From Siphonodentalium dalli (lineage: Eukaryota; Mollusca; Scaphopoda; Gadilida; Siphonodentaliidae): a DNA stretch of 64,000 nt. The stretch is taken from the NCBI GenBank assembly GCA_032622095.1, contig CP136063.1:36180106-36244105 (forward strand), read 5' to 3'. Numbering within the stretch: position 1 is the stretch's first letter; each line of letters begins with the position of its first letter. Shown piece after piece: positions 45,069-60,700 of this stretch. The translations under genes and the position numbers were made by a program. The notes under the pieces were generated by a model, which had not been told where the DNA came from, ran no database searches, and saw only the letters and a list, made by a program, of their open reading frames with translations.

Positions 45069-48000
45069 GATCATTAGGCCCAGTTGACCGTCGGTTGACC
45101 ACCTACAGATATCATGGGGGGATGGCAAATAAGAAATCGACAAATTTTGAAGGAAATTTCGTATAGTTTGAACATTTAGTGGCACAAGCTGTCGCTATAT
45201 GGCCACATAATCATCATTTGTACCCGTCTTACTGAAAACCCGAACCAGTTGACCGTCGGTTGACCACCTACAGATATCATGGGGGGATGGCTAATAAGAA
45301 ATCGACAAATTTTGAAGGAAATTTCGTATAGTTTGAACATTTAGTGGCACAAGCTGTCGCTATATGGCCACATAATCATCATTTGTACCCGCCTTACTGA
45401 AAACCCGGACCAGTTGACCGTCGGTTGACCACCCACAGATATCCTGGGGGGATGGCAAATAAGAAATCGACAAATTTTGAAGGAAATTTCGTATAGTTTG
45501 AACATTTAGTGGCACAAGCTGTCGCTATATGGCCACATAATCATCATTTGTACCCGCCTTACTGAAAACCCGGACCAGTTGACCGTCGGTTGACCACCTA
45601 CAGATATCATGGGGGGATGGCAAATAAGAAATCGACAAATTTTGAAGGAAATTTCGTATAGTTTGAACATTTAGAGGCACAAGCTGTCGCTATATGGCCA
45701 CATAATCACCATTTGTACCCGCCTTACTGAAAACCCGGACCAGTTGACCGTCGGTTGACCACCCACAGATATCCTGGGGGATGGCAAATAAAAAATCGAC
45801 AAATTTTGAAGGAAATTTCGTATAGTTTGAACATTTAGTGGCACAAGCTGTCGCTATATGGCCACATAATCATCATTTGTACCCGCGTTACTGAAAACCC
45901 GGACCAGTTGACCGTCGGTTGACCACCCACAGATATCTTGGGGGGATGGCAAATAAGGAATCGACAAATTTTGAAGGAAATTTCGTATAGTTTGAACATT
46001 TAGTGGCACAAGCTGTCGCTATATGGCCACATAATCATCATTTGTACCCGCCTTACTGAAAACCCGGACCAGTTGACCGTCGGTTGACCACCTACAGATA
46101 TAATGGGGGGATGGCAAATAAGAAATCGACAAATTTTGAAGGAAATTTCGTATAGTTTGAACATTTAGTGGCACAAGCTGTCGCTATATGGCCACATAAT
46201 CATCATTTGTACCCGCCTTACTGAAAACCCGGACCAGTTGACCGTCGGTTGACCACCTACAGATATCATGGGGGGATGGCAAATAAGAAATCGACAAATT
46301 TTGAAGGAAATTTCGTATAGTTTGAACATTTAGTGGCACAAGCTGTCGCTATATGGCCACATAATCATCATTTGTACCCGTCTTACTGAAAACCCGGACC
46401 AGTTGACCGTCGGTTGACCACCTACAGATATCATGGGGGGATGGCAAATAAGAAATCGACAAATTTTGAAGAAAATGTCGTATAGTTTGAACATTTAGTG
46501 GCACAAGCTGTCGCTATATGGCCACATAATCATCATTTGTAACCGCCTTACTGAAAACCCGGACCAGTTGACCGTCGGTTGACCACCTACAGATATCATG
46601 GGGGGATGGCAAATAAGAAATCGACAAATTTTGAAGGAAATTTCGTATAGTTTGAACATTTAGTGGCACAAGCTGTCGCTATATGGCCACATAATCACCA
46701 TTTGTACCCGCCTTACTGAAAACCCGGACCAGTTGACCGTCGGTTGACCACCTACATATATCCTGGGGGGATGGCAAATAAGAAATCGACAAATTTTGAA
46801 CGAAATTTCGTATAGTTTGAACATTTAGTGGCACAAGCTGTCGCTATATGGCCACATAATCATCATTTGTACCCGCCTTACTGAAAACCCGGACCAGTTG
46901 ACCGTCGGTTGACCACCCACAGATATCCTGGGGGGATGGCAAATAAGGAATCGACAAATTTTGAAGAAAATTTCGTATAGTTTGAACATTTAGTGGCACA
47001 AGCTGTCACTATATGGCCACATAATCATCATTTGTACCCGCCTTACTGAAAACCCGGACCAGTTGACCGTCGGTTGACCACCTACAGATATCATGGGGGG
47101 ATGGCAAATAAGAAATCGACAAATTTTGAAGGAAATTTCGTATAGTTTGAACATTTAGTGGCACAAGCTGTCGCTATATGGCCACATAATCATCATTTGT
47201 ACCCGCCTTTCTGAAAACCCGGACCAGTTGACCATCGGTTGACCACCTACAGATATCATGGGGGATGGCAAATAAGAAATCGACAAATTTTGAAGGAAAT
47301 TTCGTATAGTTTGAACATTTAGTGGCACAAGCTGTCGCTATATGGCCACATAATCATCATTTGTACCCGCCTTTCTGAAAACCCGGACCAGTTGACCGTC
47401 GGTTGACCACCTACAGATATCATGGGGGGATGGCAAATAAGAAATCGACAAATTTTGAAGAAAAGTTCGTATAGTTTGAACATTTAGTGGCACAAGCTGT
47501 CGCTATATGGCCACATAATCATCATTTGTACCCGCCTTACTGAAAATCCGGACCAGATGACCGTCGGTTGACCACCTACAGATATCATGGGGGGATGGCA
47601 AATAAGAAATCGACAAATTTTGAAGGAAATTTCGTATTGTTTGAACATTTAGTGGCACAAGTTGTCGCTATATGGCCACATAATCACCATTTGTACCCGC
47701 CTTACTGAAAACCCTTACCAGTTGACCGTCGGTTGACCACCCACAGATATCCTGTGGGGATGGCAAATAAGAAATCGACAATTTTTTAAGGAAATTTCGT
47801 ATAGTTTGAACATTTAGTGGCACAAGCTGTCGCTATATGGCCACATAATCATCATTTGTACCCGCGTTACTGAAAACCCGGACCAGTTGACCGTCGGTTG
47901 ACCACTCACAGATATTCTGGGGGATGGCAAATAAGGAATCGACAAATTTTGAAGGAAATTTCGTATAGTTTGAACATTTAGTGGCACAAGCTGTCGCTAT

Positions 48001-51000
48001 ATGGCCACATAATCATCATTTGTACCGCCTTACTGAAAACCCGGACCAGTTGACCGTCGGTTGACCACCTACAGATATCATGGGGGGATGGCAAATAAGA
48101 AATCGACAAATTTTGAAGGAAATTTCGTATAGTTTGAACATTTAGTGGCACAAGCTGTCGCTATATGGCCACATAATCATCATTTGTACCCGCCTTACTG
48201 AAACCCCGGACCAGTTGACCGTCGGTTGACCACCTACAGATATCATGGGGGGATGGCAAATAAGAAATCGACAAATTTTGAAGGAAATTTCGTATAGTTT
48301 GAACATTTAGTGGCACAAGCTGTCGCTATATGGCCACATAATCATCATTTGTACCCGCCTTACTGAAAACCCGGACCAGTTGACCGTCGGTTGACCACCT
48401 ACAGATATCATGGGGGGATGGCAAATAAGAAATCGACAAATTTTGAAGGAAATTTCGTATAATTTGAACATTTAGTGGCACAAGCTGTCGCTATATGGCC
48501 ACATAATCATCATTTGTACCCGCCTTACTGAAAACCCGGACCAGTTGACCGTCGGTTGACCACCTACAGATATCATGGGGGGATGGCAAATAAGAAATCG
48601 ACAAATTTTGAAGGAAATTTCGTATAGTTTGAACATTTAGTGGCACAAGCTGTCGCTATATGGCCACATAATCACCATTTGTACCCGCCTTACTGAAAAC
48701 CCGGACCAGTTGACCGTCGGTAGACCACCCACAGATATCCTGGGGGGATGGCAAATAAGAAATCAACAAATTTTGAAGGAAATTTCGTATAGTTTGAACA
48801 TTTAGTGGCACAAGCTGTCGCTATATGGCCACATAATCATCATTTGTACCCGCCTTACTGAAAACCCGGACCAGTTGACCGTCGGTTGACCACCAACAGA
48901 TATCCTGGGGGGATGACAAATAAGGAATCGACAAATTTTGAAGGAAATTTCGTATAGTTTGAACATTTAGTGGCACAAGCTGTCGCTATATGGCCACATA
49001 ATCATCATTTGTACCCGCCTTACTGAAAACCCGGACCAGTTGACCGTCGGTTGACCACCCACAGATATCCTGGGGGGATGGCAAATAAGAAATCGACAAA
49101 TTTTGAAGGAAATTTCGTATAGTTTGAACATTTAGTGGCACAAGCTGTCGCTATATGGCCACATAATCATCATCTGTACCCGCCTTAATGAAAACCCGGA
49201 CCAGTTGACCGTCGGTTGACCACCTACAGATATCATAGGGGGATGGCAAATAAGAAATCGACAAATTTTTAAGGAAATTTCGTATAGTTCGAACATTTAG
49301 TGGCACAAGCTGTCGCTATATGGCCACATAATCATCATTTGTACCCGCCTTACTGAAAACCCGGACCAGTTGACCGTCGGTTGACCACCTACAGATATCA
49401 TGGGGGGATGGCAAATAAGAAATCGACAAATTTTGAAGGAAATTTCGTATAGTTTGAACATTTAGTGGCACAAGCTGTCGCTATATGGCCACATAATCAT
49501 CATTTGTACCCGCCTTACTGAAAACCCGGACCAGTTGACCGTCGGTTGACCACCTACAGATATCATGGGAGATGGCAAATAAGAAATCAACAAATTTTGA
49601 AGGAAATTTCGTATAGTTTGAACATTTAGTGGCACAAGCTGTCGCTATATGGCCACATAATCATCATTTGTACCCGCCTTACTGAAAACCCGGACCAGTT
49701 GACCGTCGGTTGACCACCTACATATATCATGGGGGGATGGCAAATAAGAAATCGACAAATTTTGAAGGAAATTTCGTATAGTTTGAACATTTAGTGGCAC
49801 AAGCTGTCGCTATATGGCCAAATAATCACCATTTGTACCCGCCTTACTGAAAACCCGGACCAGTTGACCGTCGGTTGACCACCCACAGATATCCTGGGGG
49901 GATGGCAAATAAGAAATCGACAAATTTTGAAGGAAATTTCGTATAGTTTAAACATTTAGTGGCACAAGCTGTCGCTATATGGCCACATAATCATCATTTG
50001 TACCCGCCTTACTGAAAACCCGGACCAGTTGACCGTCGGTTGACCACCCACAGATATCCTGGGGGGATGGCAAATAAGGAATCGACAAATTTTGAAGGAA
50101 ATTTCGTATAGTTTGAACATTTAGAGGCACAATCTGTCGCTATATGGCCACATAATCATCATTTGTACCCGCCTTACTGAAAACCCGGACCTGTTGACCG
50201 TCGGTTGACCACCTACATATATCATGGGGGATGGCAAATAAGAAATCGAAAAATTTTGAAGGAAATTTCGTATAGTTTGAACATTTAGTGGCACAAGCTG
50301 TCACTATATGGCACATAATCATCATTTGTACCCGCCTTACTGAAAACCCGGACCAGTTGACCGTCGGTTGACCACCTACATATATCATGGGGGGGATGGC
50401 AAATAAGAAATCGACAAATTTTGAAGAAAATTTCGTATAGTTTGAACATTTAGTGGCACAAGTTGTCGCTATATGGCCACATAATCATCATTTGTACCCG
50501 CCTTACTGAAAACCCGGACCAGTTGACCGTCGGTTGACCACCCACAGATATCCTGGGGGATGGCAAATAAGGAATCGACAAATTTTGAAGGAAATTTCGT
50601 ATAGTTTGAACATTTAGTGGCACAAGCTGTCGCTATATGGCCACATAATCATCATTTGTACCCGCCTTACTGAAAACCCGGACCAGTTGACCGTCGGTTG
50701 ACCACCTACATATATCATGGGGGGATGGCAAATAAGAAATCGACAAATTTTGAAGGAAATTTCGTATAGTTTGAACATTTAGTGGCACAAGCTGTCGCTA
50801 TATGGCCAAATAATCACCATTTGTACCCGCCTTACTGAAAACCCGGACAAGTTGACCGTCGGTTGACCACCCACAGATATCCTGTGGGGATGGCAAATAA
50901 GAAATCGACAAATTTTGAAGGAAATTTCGTATAGTTTGAACATTTAGTGGCACAAGCTGTCGCTATATGGCCACATAATCATCATTTGTACCCGCCTTAC

Positions 51001-51672
51001 TGAAAACCCGGACCAGTTGACCGTCGGTTGACCACCCACAGATATCCTGGGGGGATGGCAAATAAGGAATCGACAAATTTTGTATAGTTTGAACATTTAG
51101 AGGCACAAGCTGTCGCTATATGGCCACATAATCATCAATTGTACCCGCCTTACTGAAAACCCGGACCAGTTGACCGTCGGTTGACCACCTACAGATATCA
51201 TGGGGGGATGGCAAATAAGAAATCGACAAATTTTGAAGGAAATTTCGTATAGTTTGAACATTTAGTGGCACAAGCTGTCGCTATATGGCACATAATCATC
51301 ATTTGTACCCGCCTTACTGAAAACCCGGACCAGTTGACCGTCGGTTGACCACCTACAAATATCATGGGGGGATGGCAAATAAGAAATCGACAAATTTTGA
51401 AGGAAATTTCGTATAATTTGAACATTTAGTGGCACAAGCTGTCGCTATATGGCCACATAATCATCATTTGTACCCGCCTTACTGAAAACCCGGACCAGTT
51501 GACCGTCGGTTGACCACCTACAGATATCATGGGGGGATGGCAAATAAGAAATCGACAAATTTTGAAGGAAATTTCGTATAGTTTGAACATTTAGTGGCAC
51601 AAGCTGTCGCTATATGGCCACATAATCACCATTTGTACCCGCCTTACTGAAAACCCGGACCAGTTGACCGTC

Positions 51673-54600
51673 GGTTGAACACCCACAGATATTCTGGGGG
51701 GATGGCAAATAAGAAATCGACAAATTTTGAAGGAAATTTCGTATAGTTTGAACATTTAGTGGCACAAGCTGTCGCTATATGGCCACATAATCATCATTTG
51801 TACCCGCCTTACTGAAAACCCGGACCAGTTGACCGTCGGTTGACCACCCACAGATATCCTGGGGGGATGACAAATAAGGAATCGACAAATTTTGAAGGAA
51901 ATTTCTTATAGTTTGAACATTTAGTGGCACAAGCTGTCGCTATATGGCCACATAATCATCATTTGTACCCGCCTTACTGAAAACCCGGACCAGTTGACCG
52001 TCGGTTGACCACCCACATATATCCTGGGGGGATGGCAAATAAGAAATCGACAAATTTTGAAGGAAATTTCGTATAGTTTGAACATTTAGTGGCACAAGCT
52101 GTCGCTATATGGCCACATAATCATCATTTGTACCCGCCTTACTGAAAACCCGGACCAGTTGACCGTCGGTTGACCACCTACAGATATCATGGGGGGATGG
52201 CAAATAAGAAATCGACAAATTTTTAAGGAAATTTCGTATAGTTTGAACATTTAGTGGCACAAGCTGTCGCTATATGGCCACATAATCATCATTTGTACCC
52301 GCCTTACTGAAAACCCGGACCAGTTGAACGTCGGTTGACCACCTACAGATATCATGGCGGGGGATGGCAAATAAGAAATCGACAAATTTTGAAGGAAATT
52401 TCGTATAGTTTGAACATTTAGTGGCACAAGCTGTCGCTATATGGCCACATAATCATCATTTGTACCCGCCTTACTGAAAACCCGGACCAGTTGACCGTCG
52501 GTTGACCACCTACAGATATCATGGGGGATGGCAAATAAGAAATCAACAAATTTTGAAGGAAATTTCGTATAGTTTGAACATTTAGTGGCACAAGCTGTCG
52601 CTATATGGCCACATAATCATCATTTGTACCCGCCTTACTAAAAACCCGGACCAGTTGACCGTCGGTTGACCACCTACATATATCATGGGGGGATGGCAAA
52701 TAAGAAATCGACAAATTTTGAAGGAAATTTCGTATAGTTTGAACATTTAGTGGCACAAGCTGTCGCTATATGGCCAAATAATCACCATTTGTACCCGCCT
52801 TACTGAAAACCCGGACCAGTTGACCGTCGGTTGACCACCCACAGATATCCTGGGGGGATGGCAAATAAGAAATCGACAAATTTTGAAGGAAATTTCGTAT
52901 AGTTTGAACATTTAGTGGCACAAGCTGTCGCTATATGGCCACATAATCATCATTTGTACCCGCCTTACTGAAAACCCGGACCAGTTGACCGTCGGTTGAC
53001 CACCCACAGATATCCTGGGGGGATGGCAAATAAGGAATCGACAAATTTTGAAGGAAATTTCGTATAGTTTGAACATTTAGTGGCACAAGCTGTCGCTATA
53101 TGGCACATAATCATCATTTGTACCCGCCTTACTGAAAACCCGGACCAGTTGACCGTCGGTTGACCACCTACAGATATCACGGGGGGATGGCAAATAAGAA
53201 ATCGACAAATTTTGAAGAAAATTTCGTATAGTTTGAACATTTAGTGGCACAAGTTGTCGCTATATGACCACATAATCATCATTTGTACCCGCCTTACTGA
53301 AAACCCGGACCAGTTGACCGTCGGTTGACCACCCACAGATATTCTGGGGGGATGGCAAATAAGGAATCGACAAATTTTGAAGGAAATTTCGTATAGTTTG
53401 AACATTTAGTGGCACAATCTGTCGCTATATGGCCAAATAATCATCATTTGTACCCGCCTTACTGAAAACCCGGACCAGTTGACCGTCGGTTGACCACCTA
53501 CATATATCATGGGGGGATGGCAAATAAGAAATCGACAAATTTTGAAGGAAATTTCGTATAGTTTGAACATTTAGTGGCACAAGCTGTCGCTATATGGCAC
53601 ATAATCATCATTTGTACCCGCCTTACTGAAAACCCGGACCAGTTGACCGTCGGTTGACAACCTACAAATATCATGGGGGGATGGCAAATAAGAAATCGAC
53701 AAATTTTGAAGGAAATTTCGTATAATTTGAACATTTAGTGGCACAAGCTGTCGCTATATGGCCACATAATCATCATTTGTACCCGCCTTACTGAAAACCC
53801 GGACCAGTTGACCGTCGGTTGACCACCTACAGATATCATGGGGGGATGGCAAATAAGAAATCGACAAATTTTGAAGGAAATTTCGTATAGTTTGAACATT
53901 TAGTGGCACAAACTGTCGCTATATGGCCACATAATCACCATTTGTACCCGCCTTACTGAAAACCCGGACCAGTTGACCGTCGGTTGAACACCCACAGATA
54001 TTCTGGGGGGATGGCAAATAAGAAATCGACAAATTTTGAAGGAAATTTCGTATAGTTTGAACATTTAGTGGCACAAGCTGTCGCTATATGGCCACATAAT
54101 CATCATTTGTACCCGCCTTACTGAAAACCCGGACCAGTTGACCGTCGGTTGACCACCTACAGATATCATGGGGGGATGGCAAATAAGAAATCGACAAATT
54201 TTTAAGGAAATTTCGTATAGTTTGAACATTTAGTGGCACAAGCTGTCGCTATATGGCCACATAATCATCATTTGTACCCGCCTTACTGAAAACCCGGACC
54301 AGTTGAACGTCGGTTGACCACCTACAGATATCATGGCGGGGGATGGCAAATAAGAAATCGACAAATTTTGAAGGAAATTTCGTATAGTTTGAACATTTAG
54401 TGGCACAAGCTGTCGCTATATGGCCACATAATCATCATTTGTACCCGCCTTACTGAAAACCCGGACCAGTTGACCGTCGGTTGACCACCTACAGATATCA
54501 TGGGGGATGGCAAATAAGAAATCAACAAATTTTGAAGGAAATTTCGTATAGTTTGAACATTTAGTGGCACAAGCTGTCGCTATATGGCCACATAATCATC

Positions 54601-57600
54601 ATTTGTACCCGCCTTACTAAAAACCCGGACCAGTTGACCGTCGGTTGACCACCTACATATATCATGGGGGGATGGCAAATAAGAAATCGACAAATTTTGA
54701 AGGAAATTTCGTATAGTTTGAACATTTAGTGGCACAAGCTGTCGCTATATGGCCAAATAATCACCATTTGTACCCGCCTTACTGAAAACCCGGACCAGTT
54801 GACCGTCGGTTGACCACCCACAGATATCCTGGGGGGATGGCAAATAAGAAATCGACAAATTTTGAAGGAAATTTCGTATAGTTTGAACATTTAGTGGCAC
54901 AAGCTGTCGCTATATGGCCACATAATCATCATTTGTACCCGCCTTACTGAAAACCCGGACCAGTTGACCGTCGGTTGACCACCCACAGATATCCTGGGGG
55001 GATGGCAAATAAGGAATCGACAAATTTTGAAGGAAATTTCGTATAGTTTGAACATTTAGTGGCACAAGCTGTCGCTATATGGCACATAATCATCATTTGT
55101 ACCCGCCTTACTGAAAACCCGGACCAGTTGACCGTCGGTTGACCACCTACAGATATCACGGGGGGATGGCAAATAAGAAATCGACAAATTTTGAAGAAAA
55201 TTTCGTATAGTTTGAACATTTAGTGGCACAAGTTGTCGCTATATGACCACATAATCATCATTTGTACCCGCCTTACTGAAAACCCGGACCAGTTGACCGT
55301 CGGTTGACCACCCACAGATATTCTGGGGGGATGGCAAATAAGGAATCGACAAATTTTGAAGGAAATTTCGTATAGTTTGAACATTTAGTGGCACAATCTG
55401 TCGCTATATGGCCAAATAATCATCATTTGTACCCGCCTTACTGAAAACCCGGACCAGTTGACCGTCGGTTGACCACCTACATATATCATGGGGGGATGGC
55501 AAATAAGAAATCGACAAATTTTGAAGGAAATTTCGTATAGTTTGAACATTTAGTGGCACAAGCTGTCGCTATATGGCACATAATCATCATTTGTACCCGC
55601 CTTACTGAAAACCCGGACCAGTTGACCGTCGGTTGACAACCTACAAATATCATGGGGGGATGGCAAATAAGAAATCGACAAATTTTGAAGGAAATTTCGT
55701 ATAATTTGAACATTTAGTGGCACAAGCTGTCGCTATATGGCCACATAATCATCATTTGTACCCGCCTTACTGAAAACCCGGACCAGTTGACCGTCGGTTG
55801 ACCACCTACAGATATCATGGGGGGATGGCAAATAAGAAATCGACAAATTTTGAAGGAAATTTCGTATAGTTTGAACATTTAGTGGCACAAACTGTCGCTA
55901 TATGGCCACATAATCACCATTTGTACCCGCCTTACTGAAAACCCGGACCAGTTGACCGTCGGTTGAACACCCACAGATATTCTGGGGGGATGGCAAATAA
56001 GAAATCGACAAATTTTGAAGGAAATTTCGTATAGTTTGAACATTTAGTGGCACAAGCTGTCGCTATATGGCCACATAATCATCATTTGTACCCGCCTTAC
56101 TGAAAACCCGGACCAGTTGACCGTCGGTTGACCACCCACAGATATCCTGGGGGGATGACAAATAAGGAATCGACAAATTTTGAAGGAAATTTCGTATAGT
56201 TTGAACATTTAGTGGCACAAGCTGTCGCTATATGGCCACATAATCATCATTTGTACCCGCCTTACTGAAAACCCGGACCAGTTGACCGTCGGTTGACCAC
56301 CCACATATATCCTGGGGGGATGGCAAATAAGAAATCGACAAATTTTGAAGGAAATTTCGTATAGTTTGAACATTTAGTGGCACAAGCTGTCGCTATATGG
56401 CCACATAATCATCATTTGTACCCGCCTTACTGAAAACCCGGACCAGTTGACCGTCGGTTGACCACCTACAGATATCATGGGGGGATGGCAAATAAGAAAT
56501 CGACAAATTTTTAAGGAAATTTCGTATAGTTTGAACATTTAGTGGCACAAGCTGTCGCTATATGGCCACATAATCATCATTTGTACCCGCCTTACTGAAA
56601 ACTCGGACCAGTTGACCGTCGGTTGACCACCTACAGATATCATGGCGGGGGATGGCAAATAAGAAATCGACAAATTTTGAAGGAAATTTCGTATAGTTTG
56701 AACATTTAGTGGCACAAGCTGTCGCTATATGGCCACATAATCATCATTTGTACCCGCCTTACTGAAAACCCGGACCAGTTGACCGTCGGTTGACCACCTA
56801 CAGATATCATGGGGGATGGCAAATAAGAAATCAACAAATTTTGAAGGAAATTTCGTATAGTTTGAACATTTAGTGGCACAAGCTGTCGCTATATGGCCAC
56901 ATAATCATCATTTGTACCCGCCTTACTGAAAACCCGGACCAGTTGACCGTCGGTTGACCACCTACATATATCATGGGGGGATGGCAAATAAGAAATCGAC
57001 AAATTTTGAAGGAAATTTCGTATAGTTTGAACATTTAGTGGCACAAGCTGTCGCTATATGGCCAAATAATCACCATTTGTACCCGCCTTACTGAAAACCC
57101 GGACCAGTTGACCGTCGGTTGACCACCCACAGATATCCTGGGGGGATGGCAAATAAGAAATCGACAAATTTTGAAGGAAATTTCGTATAGTTTGAACATT
57201 TAGTGGCACAAGCTGTCGCTATATGGCCACATAATCATCATTTGTACCCGCCTTACTGAAAACCCGGACCAGTTGACCGTCGGTTGACCACCCACAGATA
57301 TCCTGGGGAGATGGCAAATAAGGAATCGACAAATTTTGAAGGAAATTTCGTATAGTTTGAACATTTAGTGGCACAAGCTGTCGCTATATGGCACATAATC
57401 ATCATTTGTACCCGTCTTACTGAAAACCCGGACCAGTTGACCGTCGGTTGACCACCTACAGATATCACGGGGGGATGGCAAATAAGAAATCGACAAATTT
57501 TGAAGAAAATTTCGTATAGTTTGAACATTTAGTGGCACAAGTTGTCGCTATATGACCACATAATCATCATTTGTACCCGCCTTACTGAAAACCCGGACCA

Positions 57601-57720
57601 GTTGACCGTCGGTTGACCACCCACAGATATTCTGGGGGGATGGCAAATAAGGAATCAACAAATTTTGAAGGAAATTTCGTATAGTTTGAACATTTAGTGG
57701 CACAATCTGTCGCTATATGG
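51673..57720 (+). repeat. higher-order repeat block: 14- and 12-monomer units
   Basis: A rare variant, GGTTGAACACCC, lies at 51673, 53982 and 55961, steps of 2309 and 1979 bp (14 and 12 monomers, less one base). Other rare variants (tcatggcgggggatgg, tttttaagg, tatcacgggg, tatatgaccac) recur at the same offsets in each unit. The 12-monomer unit lacks two adjacent monomers (gatgacaaataagg and cccacatatatcctgg) that are present at about 51840-52030 and 56140-56330. Confidence 0.9.
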
Positions 57721-60700
57721 CCACATAATCATCATTTGTACCCGCCTTACTGAAAACCCGGACCAGTTGACCGTCGGTTGACCACCCACAGATATCCTGG
57801 GGGATGGCAAATAAGGAATCGACAAATTTTGAAGGAAATTTCGTATAGTTTGAACATTTAGTGGCACAAGCTGTCGCTATATGGCCACATAATCATCATT
57901 TGTACCCGCCTTACTGAAAACCCGGACCAGTTGACCGTCGGTTGACCACCTACATATATCATGGGGGAAGGCAAATAAGAAATCGACAAATTTTGAAGGA
58001 AATTTCGTATAGTTTGAACATTTAGTGGCACAAGCTGTCGCTATATGGCCAAATAATCACCATTTGTACCCGCCTTACTGAAAACCCGGACCAGTTGACC
58101 GTCGGTTGACCACCCACAGATATCCTGTGGGGATGGCAAATAAGAAATCGACAAATTTTGAAGGAAATTTCGTATAGTTTGAACATTTAGTGGCACAAGC
58201 TGTCGCTATATGGCCACATAATCATCATTTGTACCCGCCTTACTGAAAACCCGGACCAGTTGACCGTCGGTTGACCACCTACATATATCATGGGGGGATG
58301 GCAAATAAGAAATCGACAAATTTTGAAGGAAATTTCGTATAGTTTGAACATTTAGTGGCACAAGCTGTCGCTATATGGCCAAATAATCACCATTTGTACC
58401 CGCCTTACTGAAAACCCGGACCAGTTGACCGTCGGTTGACCACCCACAGATATCCTGGGGGGATGGCAAATAAGAAATCGACAAATTTTGAAGGAAATTT
58501 CGTATAGTTTGAACATTTAGTGGCACAAGCTGTCGCTATATGGCCACATAATCATCATTTGTACCCGCCTTACTGAAAACCCGGACCAGTTGACCGTCGG
58601 TTGACCACCCACAGATATCCTGGGGGGATGGCAAATAAGGAATCGACAAATTTTGAAGGAAATTTCGTATAGTTTGAACATTTAGTGGCACAAGCTGTCG
58701 CTATATGGCACATAATCATCATTTGTACCCGCCTTACTGAAAACCCGGACCAGTTGACCGTCGGTTGACCACCTACAGATATCATGGGGGATGGCAAATA
58801 AGAAATCGACAAATTTTGAAGAAAATTTCGTATAGTTTGAACATTTAGTGGCACAAGTTGTCGCTATATGACCACATAATCATCATTTGTACCCGCCTTA
58901 CTGAAAACCCGGACCAGTTGACCGTCGGTTGACCACCCACAGATATCCTGGGGGGATGGCAAATAAGGAATCGACAAATTTTGAAGGAAATTTCGTATAG
59001 TTTGAACATTTAGTGGCACAATCTGTCGCTATATGGCCACATAATCATCATTTGTACCCGCCTTACTGAAAACCCGGACCAGTTGACCGTCGGTTGACCA
59101 CCTACATATATCATGGGGGATGGCAAATAAGAAATCGACAAATTTGGAAGGAAATTTCGTATAGTTTGAACATTTAGTGGCACAAGCTGTCGCTATATGG
59201 CACATAATCATCATTTGTACCCGCCTTACTGAAAACCCGGACCAGTTGACCGTCGGTTGACCACCTACAGATATCATGGGGGGATGGCAAATAAGAAATC
59301 GACAAATTTTGAAGAAAATTTCGTATAGTTTGAATATTTAGTGGCACAAGTTGTCGCTATATGGCCACATAATCATCATTTGTACCCGCCTTACTGAAAA
59401 CCCGGACCAGTTGACCGTCGGTTGACCACCCACAGATATCCTGGGGGATGGCAAATAAGGAATCGACAAATTTTGAAGGAAATTTCGTATAGTTTGAACA
59501 TTTAGTGGCACAAGCTGTCGCTATATGGCCACATAATCATCATTTGTACCCGCCTTACTGAAAACCCGGACCAGTTGACCGTCGGTTGACCACCTACATA
59601 TATCATGGGGGGATGGCAAATAAGAAATCGACAAATTTTGAAGGAAATTTCGTATAGTTTGAACATTTAGTGGCACAAGCTGTCGCTATATGGCCAAATA
59701 ATCACCATTTGTACCCGCCTTACTGAAAACCAGGACCAGTTGACCGTCGGTTGACCACCCACAGATATCCTGTGGGGATGGCAAATAAGAAATCGACAAA
59801 TTTTGAAGGAAATTTCGTATAGTTTGAACATTTAGTGGCACAAGCTGTCGCTATATGGCCACATAATCATCATTTGTACCCGCCTTACTGAAAACCCGGA
59901 CCAGTTGACCGTCGGTTGACCACCCACAGATATCCTGGGGGGATGGCAAATAAGGAATCGACAAATTTTGTATAGTTTGAACATTTAGTGGCACAAGCTG
60001 TCGCTATATGGCCACATAATCATCATTTGTACCCGCCTTACTGAAAACCCGGACCAGTTGACCGTCGGTTGACCACCTAGAGATATCATGGGGGGATGGC
60101 AAATAAGAAATCGACAAATTTTGAAGGAAATTTCGTATAGTTTGAACATTTAGTGGCACAAGCTGTCGCTATATGGCCACATAATCATCATTTGTACTCG
60201 CCTTACTGAAAACCCGGACCAGTTGACCGTCGGTTGACCACCTACAGATATCATGGGGGGATGGCAAATAAGAAATCGACAAATTTTGAAGAAAATTTCG
60301 TATAGTTTGAACATTTAGTGGCACAATTTGTCGCTATATGGCCACATAATCATCATTTGTACCCGCCTTACTGAAAACCCGGACCAGTTGACCGTCGGTT
60401 GACCACCTACAGATATCATGGGGGGATGGCAAATAAGAAATCGACAAATTTTGAAGGAAATTTCGTATAGTTTGAACATTTAGAGGCACAAGCTGTCGCT
60501 ATATGGCCACCTAATCACCATTTGTACCCGCCTTACTGAAAACCCGGACCAGTTGACCGTCAGTTGACAACCCACAGATATCCTGTGGGGATGGCAAATA
60601 AGAAATCGACAAATTTTGAAGGAAATTTCGTATAGTTTGAACATTTAGTGGCACAAGCTGTCGCTATATGGCCACATAATCATCATTTGTACCCGCGTTA

